From Gammaproteobacteria bacterium (GTDB lineage: Bacteria > Pseudomonadota > Gammaproteobacteria > Enterobacterales > Permianibacteraceae), in assembly GCA_016182845.1 (NCBI GenBank), contig JACPFT010000021.1:18878-82877 (forward strand): a stretch of DNA of 64,000 bases. Direction: 5' to 3'. The notes beneath the pieces were generated by a model, which saw only the letters and a program-made list of their open reading frames with translations, had not been told where the DNA came from and did not search any database. Position 1 is the stretch's first letter. Each line of letters opens with the position of its first letter. Both the position numbers and the translations under genes were made by a program. Below are positions 52,218-61,175 of the stretch, in pieces.

Positions 52218-52709
52218 TCACAAAGCCTGAGCCGCTCCCAGCAAGACCTCCAGTTCCGCCGGCCAACGGCCCTTGGCCACGGCCGCCAGATTGGCGCGCA
52301 GGGCCGCCTCGCGAGCCAGGGGATCGACCACGCGCGGCGCCGGCTGGGCGATGTCGGCCAGGAGGGCCAGGCTCACCTGCTCGGCCGCCAGCTCGGCGTC
52401 CTGGACCAGTCCGCGCACGCGCTTGCGCCAGACCTCGGGCACCGGCGCGATGCGCGAGCGCATGGCCCGGCGCACGCCGCGCAAGGCGCCGACCTGGGCA
52501 TCCCAGTCCGCCAGGGCCGCCTCGGCGGCATCCAGGCGCGAGCCCACCAGGAGCAGGCCGCTGCGGCCCAGCCAGCAGGCCCAGATCAGGGTGTTGGCGT
52601 TCAGGCCCTCCCGGTCCTGCAGGGCGATGCAGGCGTCGGCGACGCCGGCCCAGCCGTACAAGCGGTTGGCGTAAAGCCAGAGGGGGTGCTGGTCCAGGGC
52701 CTGGTTCAT
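52218..52709 (-). CDS. TIGR02444 family protein
   Basis: A 163-residue helical protein. The N-terminus PLWLYANRLYGWAGVADACIALQDREGLNANTLIWACWLG is the conserved TIGR02444 core. The family is of unknown function and restricted mainly to gammaproteobacteria, where it sits near yheS/yheT-type genes, as here. It diverges from yheS across 48 bases. Confidence 0.82.
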   Translation of the reverse strand: MNQALDQHPLWLYANRLYGWAGVADACIALQDREGLNANTLIWACWLGRSGLLLVGSRLDAAEAALADWDAQVGALRGVRRAMRSRIAPVPEVWRKRVRGLVQDAELAAEQVSLALLADIAQPAPRVVDPLAREAALRANLAAVAKGRWPAELEVLLGAAQAL

Positions 52710-52757
52710 GTCCTTTCTCTCTTACCGCCAAGGCCGCACTCGCGTAAACTGCGCGCC

Positions 52758-54674
52758 ATGCTAAGCCTTACCCAGTTAAGCCTCTACCGAGGCCCCAAGC
52801 GTCTCTTGCACGAAACCGATCTGCTCATCTTCGCCGGCCAGAAAGTCGGCATGGTGGGCGAGAACGGCACCGGCAAGTCCAGCCTCTTCGCCCTGATCCG
52901 GGGCGAGCTGCATCCGGACGCCGGCGAGTTCTCCCTCCCGAACGGCCTGACCATCGCCCACGTGGCCCAGGAAACCCCGGCGACCACCCGTTCCGCCCTC
53001 GATTATGTCATGGACGGCGACGCCGAGCTGCGCCGCGTACAGGCCGAGCTGGCCGAGGCCGAGGAACGCCACGACGGCCACGGCATCGCTCATGGCCATG
53101 CCCGCCTGGACGCCATCGGCGCCTGGAGCGCCGAGTCCCGGGCCGGCGAACTCCTGCACGGCCTGGGCTTTGCCCCGGACAGCCACCGCCGGCCGGTCAC
53201 CGAGTTCTCCGGCGGCTGGCGCATGCGCCTGAATCTCGCCCAGGCCCTGATGTGCCGCTCGGACATCCTGCTGCTCGACGAACCCACCAACCACCTGGAT
53301 CTCGAGGCGGTGGTCTGGCTGGAAGACTGGCTGAAACGCTATCCCGGCACCCTGCTGATCATCTCCCACGACCGGGACTTCCTGGACAACGTGGTGACCC
53401 ACACGGTGCATTTCGACCGCGAGAAACTGGTCACCTACACCGGCAATTACTCGGCCTTCGAGCGCCAGCGCGCCGAGCGCCTGGCCCAGCAGCAGGTCAT
53501 GGCCGAGCGCCAGCAGCGCCAACGTGCCCACCTGGAATCCTATATCAACCGCTTCAAGGCCCAGGCCACCAAGGCCAAGCAGGCCCAGAGCCGCATCAAG
53601 GCCCTGGAGCGCATGGAGCTGATCGCCGAGGCCCATGTGGACTCGCCCTTCGACTTCAGCTTCCGCGAGCCGATAAAGGCCGGCAACCCCTTGTTGACCC
53701 TGGAGAAAGCCAGCCTGGGCTATGGTAGCCGGGTGCAGCTGGACAAGCTGAGCCTGAGTATCGCCCCCGGCGCCCGCATCAGCCTCCTGGGCGAGAACGG
53801 CGCCGGCAAGTCCACCTTGATCAAGACCCTGGCCGGCGAACTGCCGCTGCTGGCCGGAACGCGCGAGGCCCATGCCAACCTCGCCATCGGTTATTTCGCC
53901 CAGCACCAGCTGGAGCTGCTGCGGCCCCAGGACAGCGCCTACCAGCACCTGGCTCGAATCGCCCCCACGGCCACCGAGCAGGAGATCCGCAACCACCTGG
54001 GCGGCTTCGGCTTTCAGGGCGACGATGCCCTCAAGCCGGTCGCGCCCTTCTCCGGCGGCGAGAAGGCGCGCCTGGTCCTGGCCCTCCTGGTCTGGCAGCG
54101 GCCCAATCTGCTGCTGCTGGACGAACCCACCAACCACCTGGATCTGGACATGCGCGAGGCCCTGACCCGCGCCCTGACCGACTACGAGGGCGCCGTGGTC
54201 CTGGTGTCCCACGATAGGCATCTGCTGCGCGCCCTGACCGACGAATTCCTCTTCGTCGCCGACGGCGCCGTCAAGCCCTTCGACGGCGATCTAGACGACT
54301 ACCAGGCCCTGCTGGCGGAGCGCCGCCGCTCCGGCAGGAGCGAGGCGCGCGCCGAAGCCGGCGGCGAGAACTCCGCCACCGCCCGCAAGGACCGCCGCCG
54401 CGCCGAGGCCGAGTTCCGTCAGTCCGTGGCGCCCTTGACCAAGCGCATCAAGGCCCTGGAAAGCCAGCACCACAAGCTGGAGGCCGCCAAGGCGGAGCTC
54501 GTCGCCCAGCTGGCCGATCCAGCCGTCTACGAGGCCGCCGCCAAGGACAAGCTCAAGACCCTGTTGTCCAAGGAGAACGAGGTCAAGGCCAAGCTGGACG
54601 CGGTGGAGCTGGACTGGATGAGCGCCCAGGAAGAACTGGATGCCCTGAGCCAGGCCTTCGAGGCCCAGGCCTGA
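52758..54674 (+). CDS. yheS: ABC-F family ribosome-associated ATPase YheS
   Basis: A 638-residue soluble protein with two ABC domains and no membrane segments. Domain 1 has Walker A GENGTGKSS, signature FSGGWRMRLNLAQAL and Walker B LLLDEPTNHLDL. Domain 2 has GENGAGKST, FSGGEKARLVLALLV and LLLDEPTNHLDL. The interdomain linker (LESYINRFKAQATKAKQAQSRIK) is the P-site tRNA interaction motif of ABC-F proteins, and the C-terminus is a coiled coil. Length and motif wording match E. coli YheS (637), a translation factor. The start at 52758 lacks a clear Shine-Dalgarno but has TAAACT about 10 bases upstream; the transcript may be nearly leaderless. Confidence 0.93.
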   Translation: MLSLTQLSLYRGPKRLLHETDLLIFAGQKVGMVGENGTGKSSLFALIRGELHPDAGEFSLPNGLTIAHVAQETPATTRSALDYVMDGDAELRRVQAELAEAEERHDGHGIAHGHARLDAIGAWSAESRAGELLHGLGFAPDSHRRPVTEFSGGWRMRLNLAQALMCRSDILLLDEPTNHLDLEAVVWLEDWLKRYPGTLLIISHDRDFLDNVVTHTVHFDREKLVTYTGNYSAFERQRAERLAQQQVMAERQQRQRAHLESYINRFKAQATKAKQAQSRIKALERMELIAEAHVDSPFDFSFREPIKAGNPLLTLEKASLGYGSRVQLDKLSLSIAPGARISLLGENGAGKSTLIKTLAGELPLLAGTREAHANLAIGYFAQHQLELLRPQDSAYQHLARIAPTATEQEIRNHLGGFGFQGDDALKPVAPFSGGEKARLVLALLVWQRPNLLLLDEPTNHLDLDMREALTRALTDYEGAVVLVSHDRHLLRALTDEFLFVADGAVKPFDGDLDDYQALLAERRRSGRSEARAEAGGENSATARKDRRRAEAEFRQSVAPLTKRIKALESQHHKLEAAKAELVAQLADPAVYEAAAKDKLKTLLSKENEVKAKLDAVELDWMSAQEELDALSQAFEAQA

Positions 54675-54692
54675 GGACCGAGGAGAGCCATC

Positions 54693-54929
54693 ATGAGCGA
54701 GAGCAAGCGCCGCTTCATCGCCGGGGCGACCTGCCCGGCCTGCGGCCAGGTGGACAAGCTGGTGCTTTACTATCAGGACGGCGTGAAAGTGCACGAGTGC
54801 GTGCGCTGCGGCTACAAGAAATCCGAGCTGGAACCGCCGCCCGTTGACGCCGATCAGCACGAGGCCGGCGCCAAGGCCCTAAAGTCCCGGCCCCAGGTGA
54901 TCCAGTGGTTCAAGCCGGATAAGTCGTAA
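54693..54929 (+). CDS. yheV: YheV-family putative zinc-ribbon protein
   Basis: A 78-residue protein with two CxxC knuckles (CPACGQVD and CVRCGYKK) that would bind one zinc. It starts with KRRFIAGATCPACG and ends RPQVIQWFKP, typical of YheV. A strong GAGGAG Shine-Dalgarno is present. It lies 18 bases after yheS and is probably co-transcribed. Function is unknown. Confidence 0.85.
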   Translation: MSESKRRFIAGATCPACGQVDKLVLYYQDGVKVHECVRCGYKKSELEPPPVDADQHEAGAKALKSRPQVIQWFKPDKS

Positions 54930-54948
54930 GCACCAACATAATCGGCCC

Positions 54949-55025
54949 GTCGTCCCCGCGCAGGCGGGGACCCAGTCAACGGCAATTGCAACCGACTGGA
55001 TGCCCGCCTGCGCGGGCATGACGAC
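54949..55025. repeat. Two-arm palindromic repeat (family D)
   Basis: It begins GTCGTCCCCGCGCAGGCGGG and ends with the inverted arm CCCGCCTGCGCGGGCATGAC. The inner AACGGCAATTGCAACC spacer is flanked by CCAGTC and GACTGG. Only this copy occurs in the window, between yheV and moeA. The arm sequence resembles a repeat common in many proteobacterial genomes. Confidence 0.75.
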
Positions 55026-55060
55026 CTCGCTCCCACCGCCGCCCCATGTCCGGAGCCACC

Positions 55061-56260
55061 ATGCCCGCTCTCAGCCCCGTCCCCGAAGCGCTCCAGGTCC
55101 TGCTGGCCGGCGCCTGCCCCGTCACTGAGATCGAAATCCTGCCGCTGGACCAGGCCCTGGGCCGGGTCCTGGCCGAGACCCAGTTCTCCCCCATCGCCCA
55201 GCCGCCCGCCGACAACAGCGCCATGGACGGCTATGCCCTGCGCCTCGACGACTGGCAGGGCCAGGCCATGACGGTCAGCCAGCGCCTCCCCGCCGGCGCG
55301 GTTCCACTAGCCCTGCAGCCGGGCACGGCGGCGCGGCTCTTCACCGGCGCGGAAATTCCGCCCGGAGCCGATGCCGTGATCATGCAGGAGGAGACCGAGC
55401 TGGACGAGGCGGGACGCGTGTCCTTCACCGCTCCCATCCGCCCGGGCCAGAACATCCGCCCGCAAGGCGGCGACATCGCCCAAGGCGCCGTGGTCGTGCC
55501 GGCCGGCACTCGCTTGGCCCCGGCCCAGCTGGGCCTACTGGCCTCGGTGGGCATCGCGCAAGTCCCCGTGTTCCGCCGCCTCAAGGTGGCCCTGCTCACC
55601 ACCGGCGACGAGCTGGTGGCGCCGGGCCTGCCCCTGGGGCCCGGCCAGATCTACAACTCCAACCGGACCCTGCTCACCGCACTGCTGACCCAGGCCGGCT
55701 GCCAGGTCCTGGACTGCGGCGACGTGCCGGACACGGCGCCGGCCACGCGCAACGCCCTGGCCGAGGCGGCGCGTCATGCGGATTTGATCATTTCCACCGG
55801 CGGCGTGTCGGTGGGCGAGGAAGACCATGTCAAGGGCGCCGTGGAAGCCCTGGGCAAGCTCGAGCGCTGGGCCATCGCCATCAAGCCGGGCAAACCCTTC
55901 GCCCATGGCCGGGTCGGGGACACGCCCTTTATCGGCCTGCCGGGCAATCCCATCTCCGGCTTCGTCACTTACGCGGTGCTGGTGCGCCCCTATTTGCGCG
56001 CCCGCCAGGGCATGAGCGCCGCACTACTGCGCCCCTGGTCCCTGCCCGCCGGCTTCGCCACGAAGAAACCCGGCGACCGGGAGGAATATCTGCGCGTGCG
56101 CCTGGGGGCCGACGGCCGCCTGGAGGCCTATCCCAACCAGGGCTCGGGCGTGCTGTCCTCCGCCGCCTGGGGCGAGGGTCTGGCGCGGGTGCCGGCCGGG
56201 GAAGCCGTCAGCGAAGGCCAGCGGCTGGACTTCTTCGCCTTCGCGGATTTGCTCAATTAG
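55061..56260 (+). CDS. moeA: Molybdopterin molybdenumtransferase MoeA
   Basis: A 399-residue enzyme inserting molybdenum into adenylated molybdopterin. The start at 55061 (MPALSPVPE) has GGAG five bases upstream and was preferred to the ATG at 55046. Visible segments: PPADNSAMDGYALR, FTGAEIPPGADAVIMQEE, TTGDELVAPG, the MPT-binding STGGVSVGEEDHVK and KPGKPFAHGR, GLPGNPISGFV. A molybdenum cofactor is therefore made, although no molybdoenzyme lies in the window. Confidence 0.94.
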   Translation: MPALSPVPEALQVLLAGACPVTEIEILPLDQALGRVLAETQFSPIAQPPADNSAMDGYALRLDDWQGQAMTVSQRLPAGAVPLALQPGTAARLFTGAEIPPGADAVIMQEETELDEAGRVSFTAPIRPGQNIRPQGGDIAQGAVVVPAGTRLAPAQLGLLASVGIAQVPVFRRLKVALLTTGDELVAPGLPLGPGQIYNSNRTLLTALLTQAGCQVLDCGDVPDTAPATRNALAEAARHADLIISTGGVSVGEEDHVKGAVEALGKLERWAIAIKPGKPFAHGRVGDTPFIGLPGNPISGFVTYAVLVRPYLRARQGMSAALLRPWSLPAGFATKKPGDREEYLRVRLGADGRLEAYPNQGSGVLSSAAWGEGLARVPAGEAVSEGQRLDFFAFADLLN

Positions 56261-56274
56261 CGGCAGGATTCGCC

Positions 56275-56400
56275 AACCCCCCTCTCACTCCCTCCCCCGC
56301 CAGGGGGAGGGAGTGAGAGGGCTCCCGCGCGGAATCGCCCATGCCGGACCGCCTTCTTGTCCCCTCCCCCCTGGCGGGGGAGGGCTAGGGAGAGGGGGTT
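56275..56400. repeat. Two-arm palindromic repeat (family E) with a perfect 19-bp stem
   Basis: The left half (56280-56321) is a perfect 19-bp stem of CCCTCTCACTCCCTCCCCC and its complement around GCCA. The right half has CCCTCCCCCCTGGCGGGGGAGGG. The outermost AACCCCCCTCTC and GAGAGGGGGTT are inverted copies. It separates moeA from yccF and may also act in termination. Confidence 0.75.
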
Positions 56401-56458
56401 CCCATCCCGGCACGATTCCTGCCTAATGCCAGCTGTACCCACTCCAACAAGGCTCACC

Positions 56459-56839
56459 ATGTCCCTACTTATGAACCTGCTCTGGATCCTGCTCGGCGGA
56501 GTCTTCGTGTTCTTCGGCTATATGGCCGGCGGCATCGCCCTCTGCCTGACCCTGATCGGCATCCCCTGGGGCATCCAGTGCTTCAAGCTGGCCATCTTCA
56601 GCCTCTTCCCCTTCGGCTCGGACACCCGCGAGCGGCGCGAGGACAGCGGCAGCTCCCTCAACCTGGTCATGAACGTGATCTGGCTGGTCTTCGGCGGCAT
56701 CTGGAACGTGTTCTGCCACCTGGGCTTCGGCCTGCTGTGCTGTCTGAGCATCATCGGCATCCCCTTCGGCCTGCAACACTTCAAGATGATGCGCCTGGCC
56801 TTCACGCCCTTCGGCCGCGAGATCGTGGACCTGGACTAG
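56459..56839 (+). CDS. YccF-family inner-membrane protein
   Basis: A 126-residue membrane protein with duplicated halves: LLWILLGGVFVFFGYMAGGI...LIGIPWGIQCFKLA and VIWLVFGGIWNVFCHLGFGL...IIGIPFGLQHFKMM, each with two hydrophobic helices. Family function is unknown. AAGG lies seven bases before the ATG. It overlaps the convergent DUF3025 gene by 38 bases. Confidence 0.85.
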   Translation: MSLLMNLLWILLGGVFVFFGYMAGGIALCLTLIGIPWGIQCFKLAIFSLFPFGSDTRERREDSGSSLNLVMNVIWLVFGGIWNVFCHLGFGLLCCLSIIGIPFGLQHFKMMRLAFTPFGREIVDLD

Positions 56840-57668
56840 GCCGGGGCCGGAATACCTCGGCATCGTCGTAGAAGGCCGGCGCCTCGTTCGCCGGCCACCA
56901 GCCGGGCACGCCGAGGAGGGGCAGGGGCAGGCTGGCCGCCTTGAGGACCGGCCAGTCCCCCGCCGCCAGGCGAGCCGCCAGATGCGCATCCAGCTCCGCG
57001 TCGCCCATGCCCAGAGCCTCCGCCCCATCTAGCACCAGGGCCCGGGCGGTCAGGGCCGGGAAAGGTGCATGCAGCTGCTCGTAGAGGGAATGGCCGAACA
57101 GGATGACGCGGAACTCCCGCTCCAGGCGCTCCCTCCGGTCCACGAACAGCTCGCGCCAGCGGTGAGCCCGCCATAGTTCCAACAGGTCCGGCGCCGGGCA
57201 GCAGACGATGGCGCCGCTCTCGTCCACCAGGGTCAGAAAATCCCGCTCGGGCCCGCGCCGGCCCGCTACGGCCATCGTCTCCATGGCCCGCACATGGCGG
57301 GCGTTGAGCGCCGCCTTGATGCGCGGAAAGCGCAACCAGATCAGCGCGTTATAGGTATCGTGCCAGTGGCCTGGCCGGGTCGGCACGGTGCCGCTCTCGG
57401 CGATGCGCCGCTCGTAGTAGCGGCCGTCGGCGTCCGGGGCGGCGAAGCGCACCGGGCAAGCGGCCGCCTCGGCCCAGGCGTTCAGCTCGCCGAGGGCGGA
57501 GGGCTCGGGACGGAGCCAGGGCTGGAGAGGCCGGAAGGCGGGTGAGTCATCCAGGGCATGAGCGGCGGCGCATCCGGGAGGCGGAAAAACGCGTATTCTA
57601 AGCCAAATTCCATCCAGCCCTGCGCCATGTCCGAGTTCGAGCCACCGCGCCTCCTGCGCAATGCCCAT
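56802..57668 (-). CDS. DUF3025 domain protein, start uncertain
   Basis: The recognisable DUF3025 domain spans about 56830-57554: SPAFRPLQPWLRPEPSALGELN, the conserved WHDTYNALIWLRFPRIKAALN, and RDFLTLVDESGAIV. Function is unknown. The only in-frame ATG near the domain is at 57668, which overlaps the divergent hydrolase gene by 42 bases; otherwise a CTG near 57554 or another non-ATG codon would be needed. The 5' boundary is therefore doubtful. The 3' end overlaps yccF by 38 bases. Confidence 0.65.
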   Translation of the reverse strand: MGIAQEARWLELGHGAGLDGIWLRIRVFPPPGCAAAHALDDSPAFRPLQPWLRPEPSALGELNAWAEAAACPVRFAAPDADGRYYERRIAESGTVPTRPGHWHDTYNALIWLRFPRIKAALNARHVRAMETMAVAGRRGPERDFLTLVDESGAIVCCPAPDLLELWRAHRWRELFVDRRERLEREFRVILFGHSLYEQLHAPFPALTARALVLDGAEALGMGDAELDAHLAARLAAGDWPVLKAASLPLPLLGVPGWWPANEAPAFYDDAEVFRPRPSPGPRSRGRRA

Positions 57669-58610
57669 GTGCAATCCATCCTCGCCTCCCTGCGCTTTCG
57701 CCGGCCCTGGGTCAGGCGCCGCGCCGCCGCCCTGCTGGCGGCCTCGGAGGAGATCGTCCTGGACTGCGGCGAGGGCGTGCGCCTGCAAGGCTTTCATTCC
57801 GGCCAGGGCCGGGCCGGCGAGCCCCTGGTCGTGCTGCTGCATGGCTGGGAGGGCGGCGCCGATTCGCTCTATGTGCTATCGGCCGGCGCGGAGCTCCATG
57901 CCGCCGGTTTCGCGGTATTCCGCCTGAACCTGCGCGATCACGGCGCCACCCAGCAGTTGAACCGGGAGCTGTTCCATTCCTGCCGGGTGGACGAGGTGGT
58001 GGGCGCCGTGCGCGCCATCCAGGACCGGTTCCGGCCGAGCTTTTTGGGCATGGCCGGCCATTCCCTGGGCGGCAATTTCACCCTGCGCGTCGCCGCCCGC
58101 GCGCCCGCGGCCGGCATCCGCCTGGCCCAGACCGTGGCGGTCTGCCCGGTCCTGGATCCGGCCGTGACCATGGCCCGGCTGGAGACCGGCTGGTTCGCCT
58201 ACCGGGAATATTTCCGTCGCAAATGGGGTGCATCCCTACGCAAGAAGGCCGCCCACTACCCGGAGGCGTTCGACGTCAGCGTGCTGCCTGAGCTCAAGAC
58301 CCTGACCACGATGACCGCCCATTTCGTCGAGGAGCACACGCCCTACCCCAGCCTGGCGGATTATTTCGCCGGCTATGCCATCACCGGCGAGCGCCTGGCC
58401 GGTTTGCAAGTGCCCAGCGCGATCCTGATCAGCGAGGACGATCCCATCATCCCGGCCCGGGATCTGGCGCGGCTCGCGCAGAATCCGAACCTGCGGATCA
58501 CCCGCACCCGCTATGGCGGGCACTGCGGCTTCGTGGACAGCCTGCGCGGGCCCAGCTGGACGGATAAGCGGATACGGGAGCTGTTCGTGGCGGCGCTGGC
58601 ACGAACGTAG
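57627..58610 (+). CDS. YheT-like alpha/beta hydrolase
   Basis: A 327-residue cytosolic protein. The N-terminus FEPPRLLRNAHVQSILASL matches the YheT/UPF0017 family. The alpha/beta hydrolase core shows VVLLHGWEGG (oxyanion loop), GHSLGGN (nucleophile Ser), Asp in ISEDDPIIPA and His in GGHCGF. Substrate is unknown. The stop codon TAG at 58608-58610 lies at the start of a degenerate repeat (GTAGCTTGGATGGAGGCGCG). Confidence 0.82.
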   Translation: MSEFEPPRLLRNAHVQSILASLRFRRPWVRRRAAALLAASEEIVLDCGEGVRLQGFHSGQGRAGEPLVVLLHGWEGGADSLYVLSAGAELHAAGFAVFRLNLRDHGATQQLNRELFHSCRVDEVVGAVRAIQDRFRPSFLGMAGHSLGGNFTLRVAARAPAAGIRLAQTVAVCPVLDPAVTMARLETGWFAYREYFRRKWGASLRKKAAHYPEAFDVSVLPELKTLTTMTAHFVEEHTPYPSLADYFAGYAITGERLAGLQVPSAILISEDDPIIPARDLARLAQNPNLRITRTRYGGHCGFVDSLRGPSWTDKRIRELFVAALART

Positions 58611-58645
58611 CTTGGATGGAGGCGCGCAGCGCCGGAATCCGGGTT
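58607..58645. repeat. Half-element related to the 62,898-62,940 palindrome
   Basis: GTAGCTTGGATGGAGGCGCG followed by CAGCGCCGGAATCCGGG forms one imperfect hairpin with GCGCGCAGCGCC at its tip. The GTAG and GGATGGAGG portions match the palindrome at 62,898. The GTAG again coincides with a stop codon, here that of the YheT-like gene. Confidence 0.5.
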
Positions 58646-58674
58646 TGCGGCTCCGGCGGAGGGAGAGCCCCGGC

Positions 58675-60789
58675 TCAGTGCTTGTTGCGCAGGATCTTGT
58701 TGACGACCTTGAGGGCGCGCAGGCGCTTGATGACCTGGGCCAGATGCCAGCGGTCGGACACGCCCACCAGGAAGGAGATGTGGTAATAGCTGCCGTCGCG
58801 CTCGTCGATGTCGATATTGATGATGTTGGCATTGGCGCCGCTGATGGCGGTGGCCAGCTGGGCCAGGACGCCGCGCTGGTTGACCACGTCGACGCGCAGC
58901 TCCACGGCGAATTCGGCGCCCTGGGTGTCCTCCCACTGCACGGGCACGAAGCGCTCCTGCTGGTTGCGCAGCTCCTGGAGGTTCTTGCAGTCGTCCACAT
59001 GCACGACAATGCCCTTGCCGGCGGACAGATAACCCACCACCGAGTCGCCGGGGATGGGCCGGCAGCACTTGGCGAAGGACACCAGCATGCCCTCCGTGCC
59101 CTTGATGGCGATGGGCGCGGCCGTAACGTCGTCGGCGGGGGCATGGCCCAGGCCGGCGGTGAGGCGGTGCGCCACCACCAGGGCCGGCGTATTGCCCAGG
59201 CCGATATCGGCCAGGAGCTCCGGCCAATCCTTGAACTTGGTGGTGTGCAGGACTTTCAGCAGCTGCTCGCCGGCATAGCTGTCGATGGGCTTACCCAGCT
59301 CCTTCTCCAGCAGCCGCTTGCCCAGGGTCGATGCTTCTTCTTTCTTCTGATTTTTCAGATAATTGCGGATATTCGCCCTAGCCTTGCCCGTGGTCACGAA
59401 GGACAGCCAGGCCGGGTTGGGCCGGGCGCCGGGAGCGGTGACGATCTCCACGGTCTCGCCGTTGTGCAAGGGCGTGGACAGGGGCATGAGCTGGCGATCG
59501 ACCTTGCCGGCGATGCAGGCATTGCCCACGTCGGTGTGGATGGCATAGGCGAAGTCCACCAGGGTCGCGCCGGCCGGCATCTCCAGGATCTGGCCATTGG
59601 GCGTGAACACATAGACCTCGTCCGGGAACAGGTCGATCTTGACGTTCTCGACGAACTCGATGGAATCGCCGGCCGCCTCCTGCAGATCCTGCAGACGGCG
59701 CATCCACTCCCGCGCCTTGACCTGGGCGGTATTGCTGCCGCCCTGTTTGTACAGCCAGTGGGCGGCCACGCCGTTGCGCGCCAACTGTTCCATGTCGCGG
59801 GTACGGATCTGGATCTCGATGTGCAGCCCGTAGGGACCCTTGAGCGTCGTGTGCAGGGACTGGTAGCCATTGGTCTTGGGAATGGCGATGTAGTCCTTGA
59901 AGCGGCCCGGCACCGGCTTGTAGAGGTTGTGGGTCAGGCCCAGGACCCGGTAGCAGGCGTCCACGCTGTCGACGATGATGCGGAAACCGTAGACGTCCAT
60001 CACATCGTTGAAGGCGCCGTGCTTCTTCTTCATCTTCTCGTAGATGGAGTAGAGATGCTTCTTGCGACCGATGACCTTGGCCGTGATCTGGGACTGCTTG
60101 AGGCGCTCTTCCAGGGCCTCGGCGATGGTCTGGACGATTTCCTTGCGGTTGCCGCGCGCCTTCTCCACCGCCGCCTTGAGGATACGATGGCGCATGGGGT
60201 ACATGGCCGCGAACCCCAGGTCCTCCAGCTCCTCGCGGATCTGGTACAGCCCTAAGCGGTTGGCGATGGGCGCGTAGATCTCCAGGGTTTCCAGGGCGAT
60301 GCGCCGGCGCTTATCGGGGCGCAGGGCGCCAAGGGTACGCATGTTGTGGGTGCGATCGGCGAGCTTGATGAGGATGACGCGGATGTCTTCCACCATCGCC
60401 ATCATCATCTTGCGGAAGTTCTCGGCCTGGGCCTCGGCCTTGTTGCGGAACTTGATCTGGGTGAGCTTGGAGACGCCTTCCACCAGATCCGCCACCGGCT
60501 CGCCGAATTTCCCGGCGATCTGGGCGCGGTCGATGGGCGTGTCCTCCAGGACATCGTGCATCAGGGCGGCCATGATGGACTGGGCGTCCATCTTGATCTC
60601 GGCCAGGATGCTGGCCACGGCCACCGGATGGGTGATATAGGGCTCGCCGGAGGAGCGGTTCTGCCCCTCGTGGGCGTCGCGGGCGAGGACGAAGGCGGCC
60701 TCGACCTGGGCGACTTGAGCGTCGTCGAGATAGGTCTTCAAGCGCTCCCGCAGGGGTGCGAACAAATCCAGCTCCGTGTCCGCACCCAT
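58675..60789 (-). CDS. spoT: Bifunctional (p)ppGpp synthetase/hydrolase SpoT
   Basis: A 704-residue enzyme, close to E. coli SpoT (702). The HD hydrolase domain is intact (HPVAVASILAE, and HDVLEDT at 78-84). The synthetase domain contains DVYGFRIIVDS and IAIPKTNGYQSLHTT. The TGS domain follows (VYVFTPNGQILEMPAGATLVDFAYAIHT), then the zinc-finger/CC region (FAKCCRPIPGD) and a C-terminal ACT domain. It controls the stringent response. It lies 8 bases after rpoZ and forms one transcript with it. Confidence 0.96.
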   Translation of the reverse strand: MGADTELDLFAPLRERLKTYLDDAQVAQVEAAFVLARDAHEGQNRSSGEPYITHPVAVASILAEIKMDAQSIMAALMHDVLEDTPIDRAQIAGKFGEPVADLVEGVSKLTQIKFRNKAEAQAENFRKMMMAMVEDIRVILIKLADRTHNMRTLGALRPDKRRRIALETLEIYAPIANRLGLYQIREELEDLGFAAMYPMRHRILKAAVEKARGNRKEIVQTIAEALEERLKQSQITAKVIGRKKHLYSIYEKMKKKHGAFNDVMDVYGFRIIVDSVDACYRVLGLTHNLYKPVPGRFKDYIAIPKTNGYQSLHTTLKGPYGLHIEIQIRTRDMEQLARNGVAAHWLYKQGGSNTAQVKAREWMRRLQDLQEAAGDSIEFVENVKIDLFPDEVYVFTPNGQILEMPAGATLVDFAYAIHTDVGNACIAGKVDRQLMPLSTPLHNGETVEIVTAPGARPNPAWLSFVTTGKARANIRNYLKNQKKEEASTLGKRLLEKELGKPIDSYAGEQLLKVLHTTKFKDWPELLADIGLGNTPALVVAHRLTAGLGHAPADDVTAAPIAIKGTEGMLVSFAKCCRPIPGDSVVGYLSAGKGIVVHVDDCKNLQELRNQQERFVPVQWEDTQGAEFAVELRVDVVNQRGVLAQLATAISGANANIINIDIDERDGSYYHISFLVGVSDRWHLAQVIKRLRALKVVNKILRNKH

Positions 60790-60797
60790 GCCGCCGC

Positions 60798-61085
60798 TTA
60801 CTCGGCGATGGAGAAGTCTTCGACCGCGTGTTGATGCAGCGCCTGCTGCTCGGCTTCGGCGCGCATGCGGCGCTCTTCTTCTTCCATACGGGCGAAATCG
60901 TCGCGGGTGATCAGGCCTTCCTCGATCTCGCGCAAGGCAAGGACGGTGGGCTTGTCGTTGTCGCGCGGCACCATGGGGTCCTTGCCGCCGGTCGCGATCT
61001 GACGGGCGCGCTTGGTGGCGAGCAGCACGAGGTCAAAACGATTGCCGACCAGCTTCACCGAATCTTCGACGGTAACACGAGCCAT
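60798..61085 (-). CDS. rpoZ: RNA polymerase omega subunit RpoZ
   Basis: A 95-residue protein. The N-terminus [34 protein letters not shown] is the invariant omega signature. It supports assembly of RNA polymerase and contributes to ppGpp binding. It is followed by spoT, as in other proteobacteria. A separate promoter precedes it (61124-61153). Confidence 0.97.
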   Translation of the reverse strand: MARVTVEDSVKLVGNRFDLVLLATKRARQIATGGKDPMVPRDNDKPTVLALREIEEGLITRDDFARMEEEERRMRAEAEQQALHQHAVEDFSIAE

Positions 61086-61123
61086 GGGGAAAACTCCGAA
61101 AAAAGGTCAAAACGTGACCGGCT

Positions 61124-61153
61124 AGTGTAGCCGATCCCAATGGCGCAATGCAA
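61124..61153 (-). promoter_or_regulatory. Sigma-70 promoter of rpoZ-spoT
   Basis: On the minus strand TTGCAT (61153-61148) and TACACT (61129-61124) are 18 bases apart. The predicted start near 61117 leaves a leader of about 32 bases. It lies between rpoZ and the large palindromic repeat, so the repeat separates gmk from an independent rpoZ transcript. Confidence 0.5.
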
Positions 61154-61175
61154 AACGCGGTTGGGGGAGAAGAAG

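Noticed and set aside
52776..54221. A 481-codon minus-strand frame antisense to yheS
   Set aside because: It mirrors the yheS codons and has no recognisable domain. Several similar long antisense frames (for example 43145-44368 and 58513-60255) were dismissed for the same reason.
58597..58613. TGGCACGAACGTAGCTT, a GG-N10-GC match to sigma-54 promoters
   Set aside because: It lies at the 3' end of the YheT-like gene on the plus strand, and the next gene (spoT) is on the minus strand, so nothing is positioned to use it.
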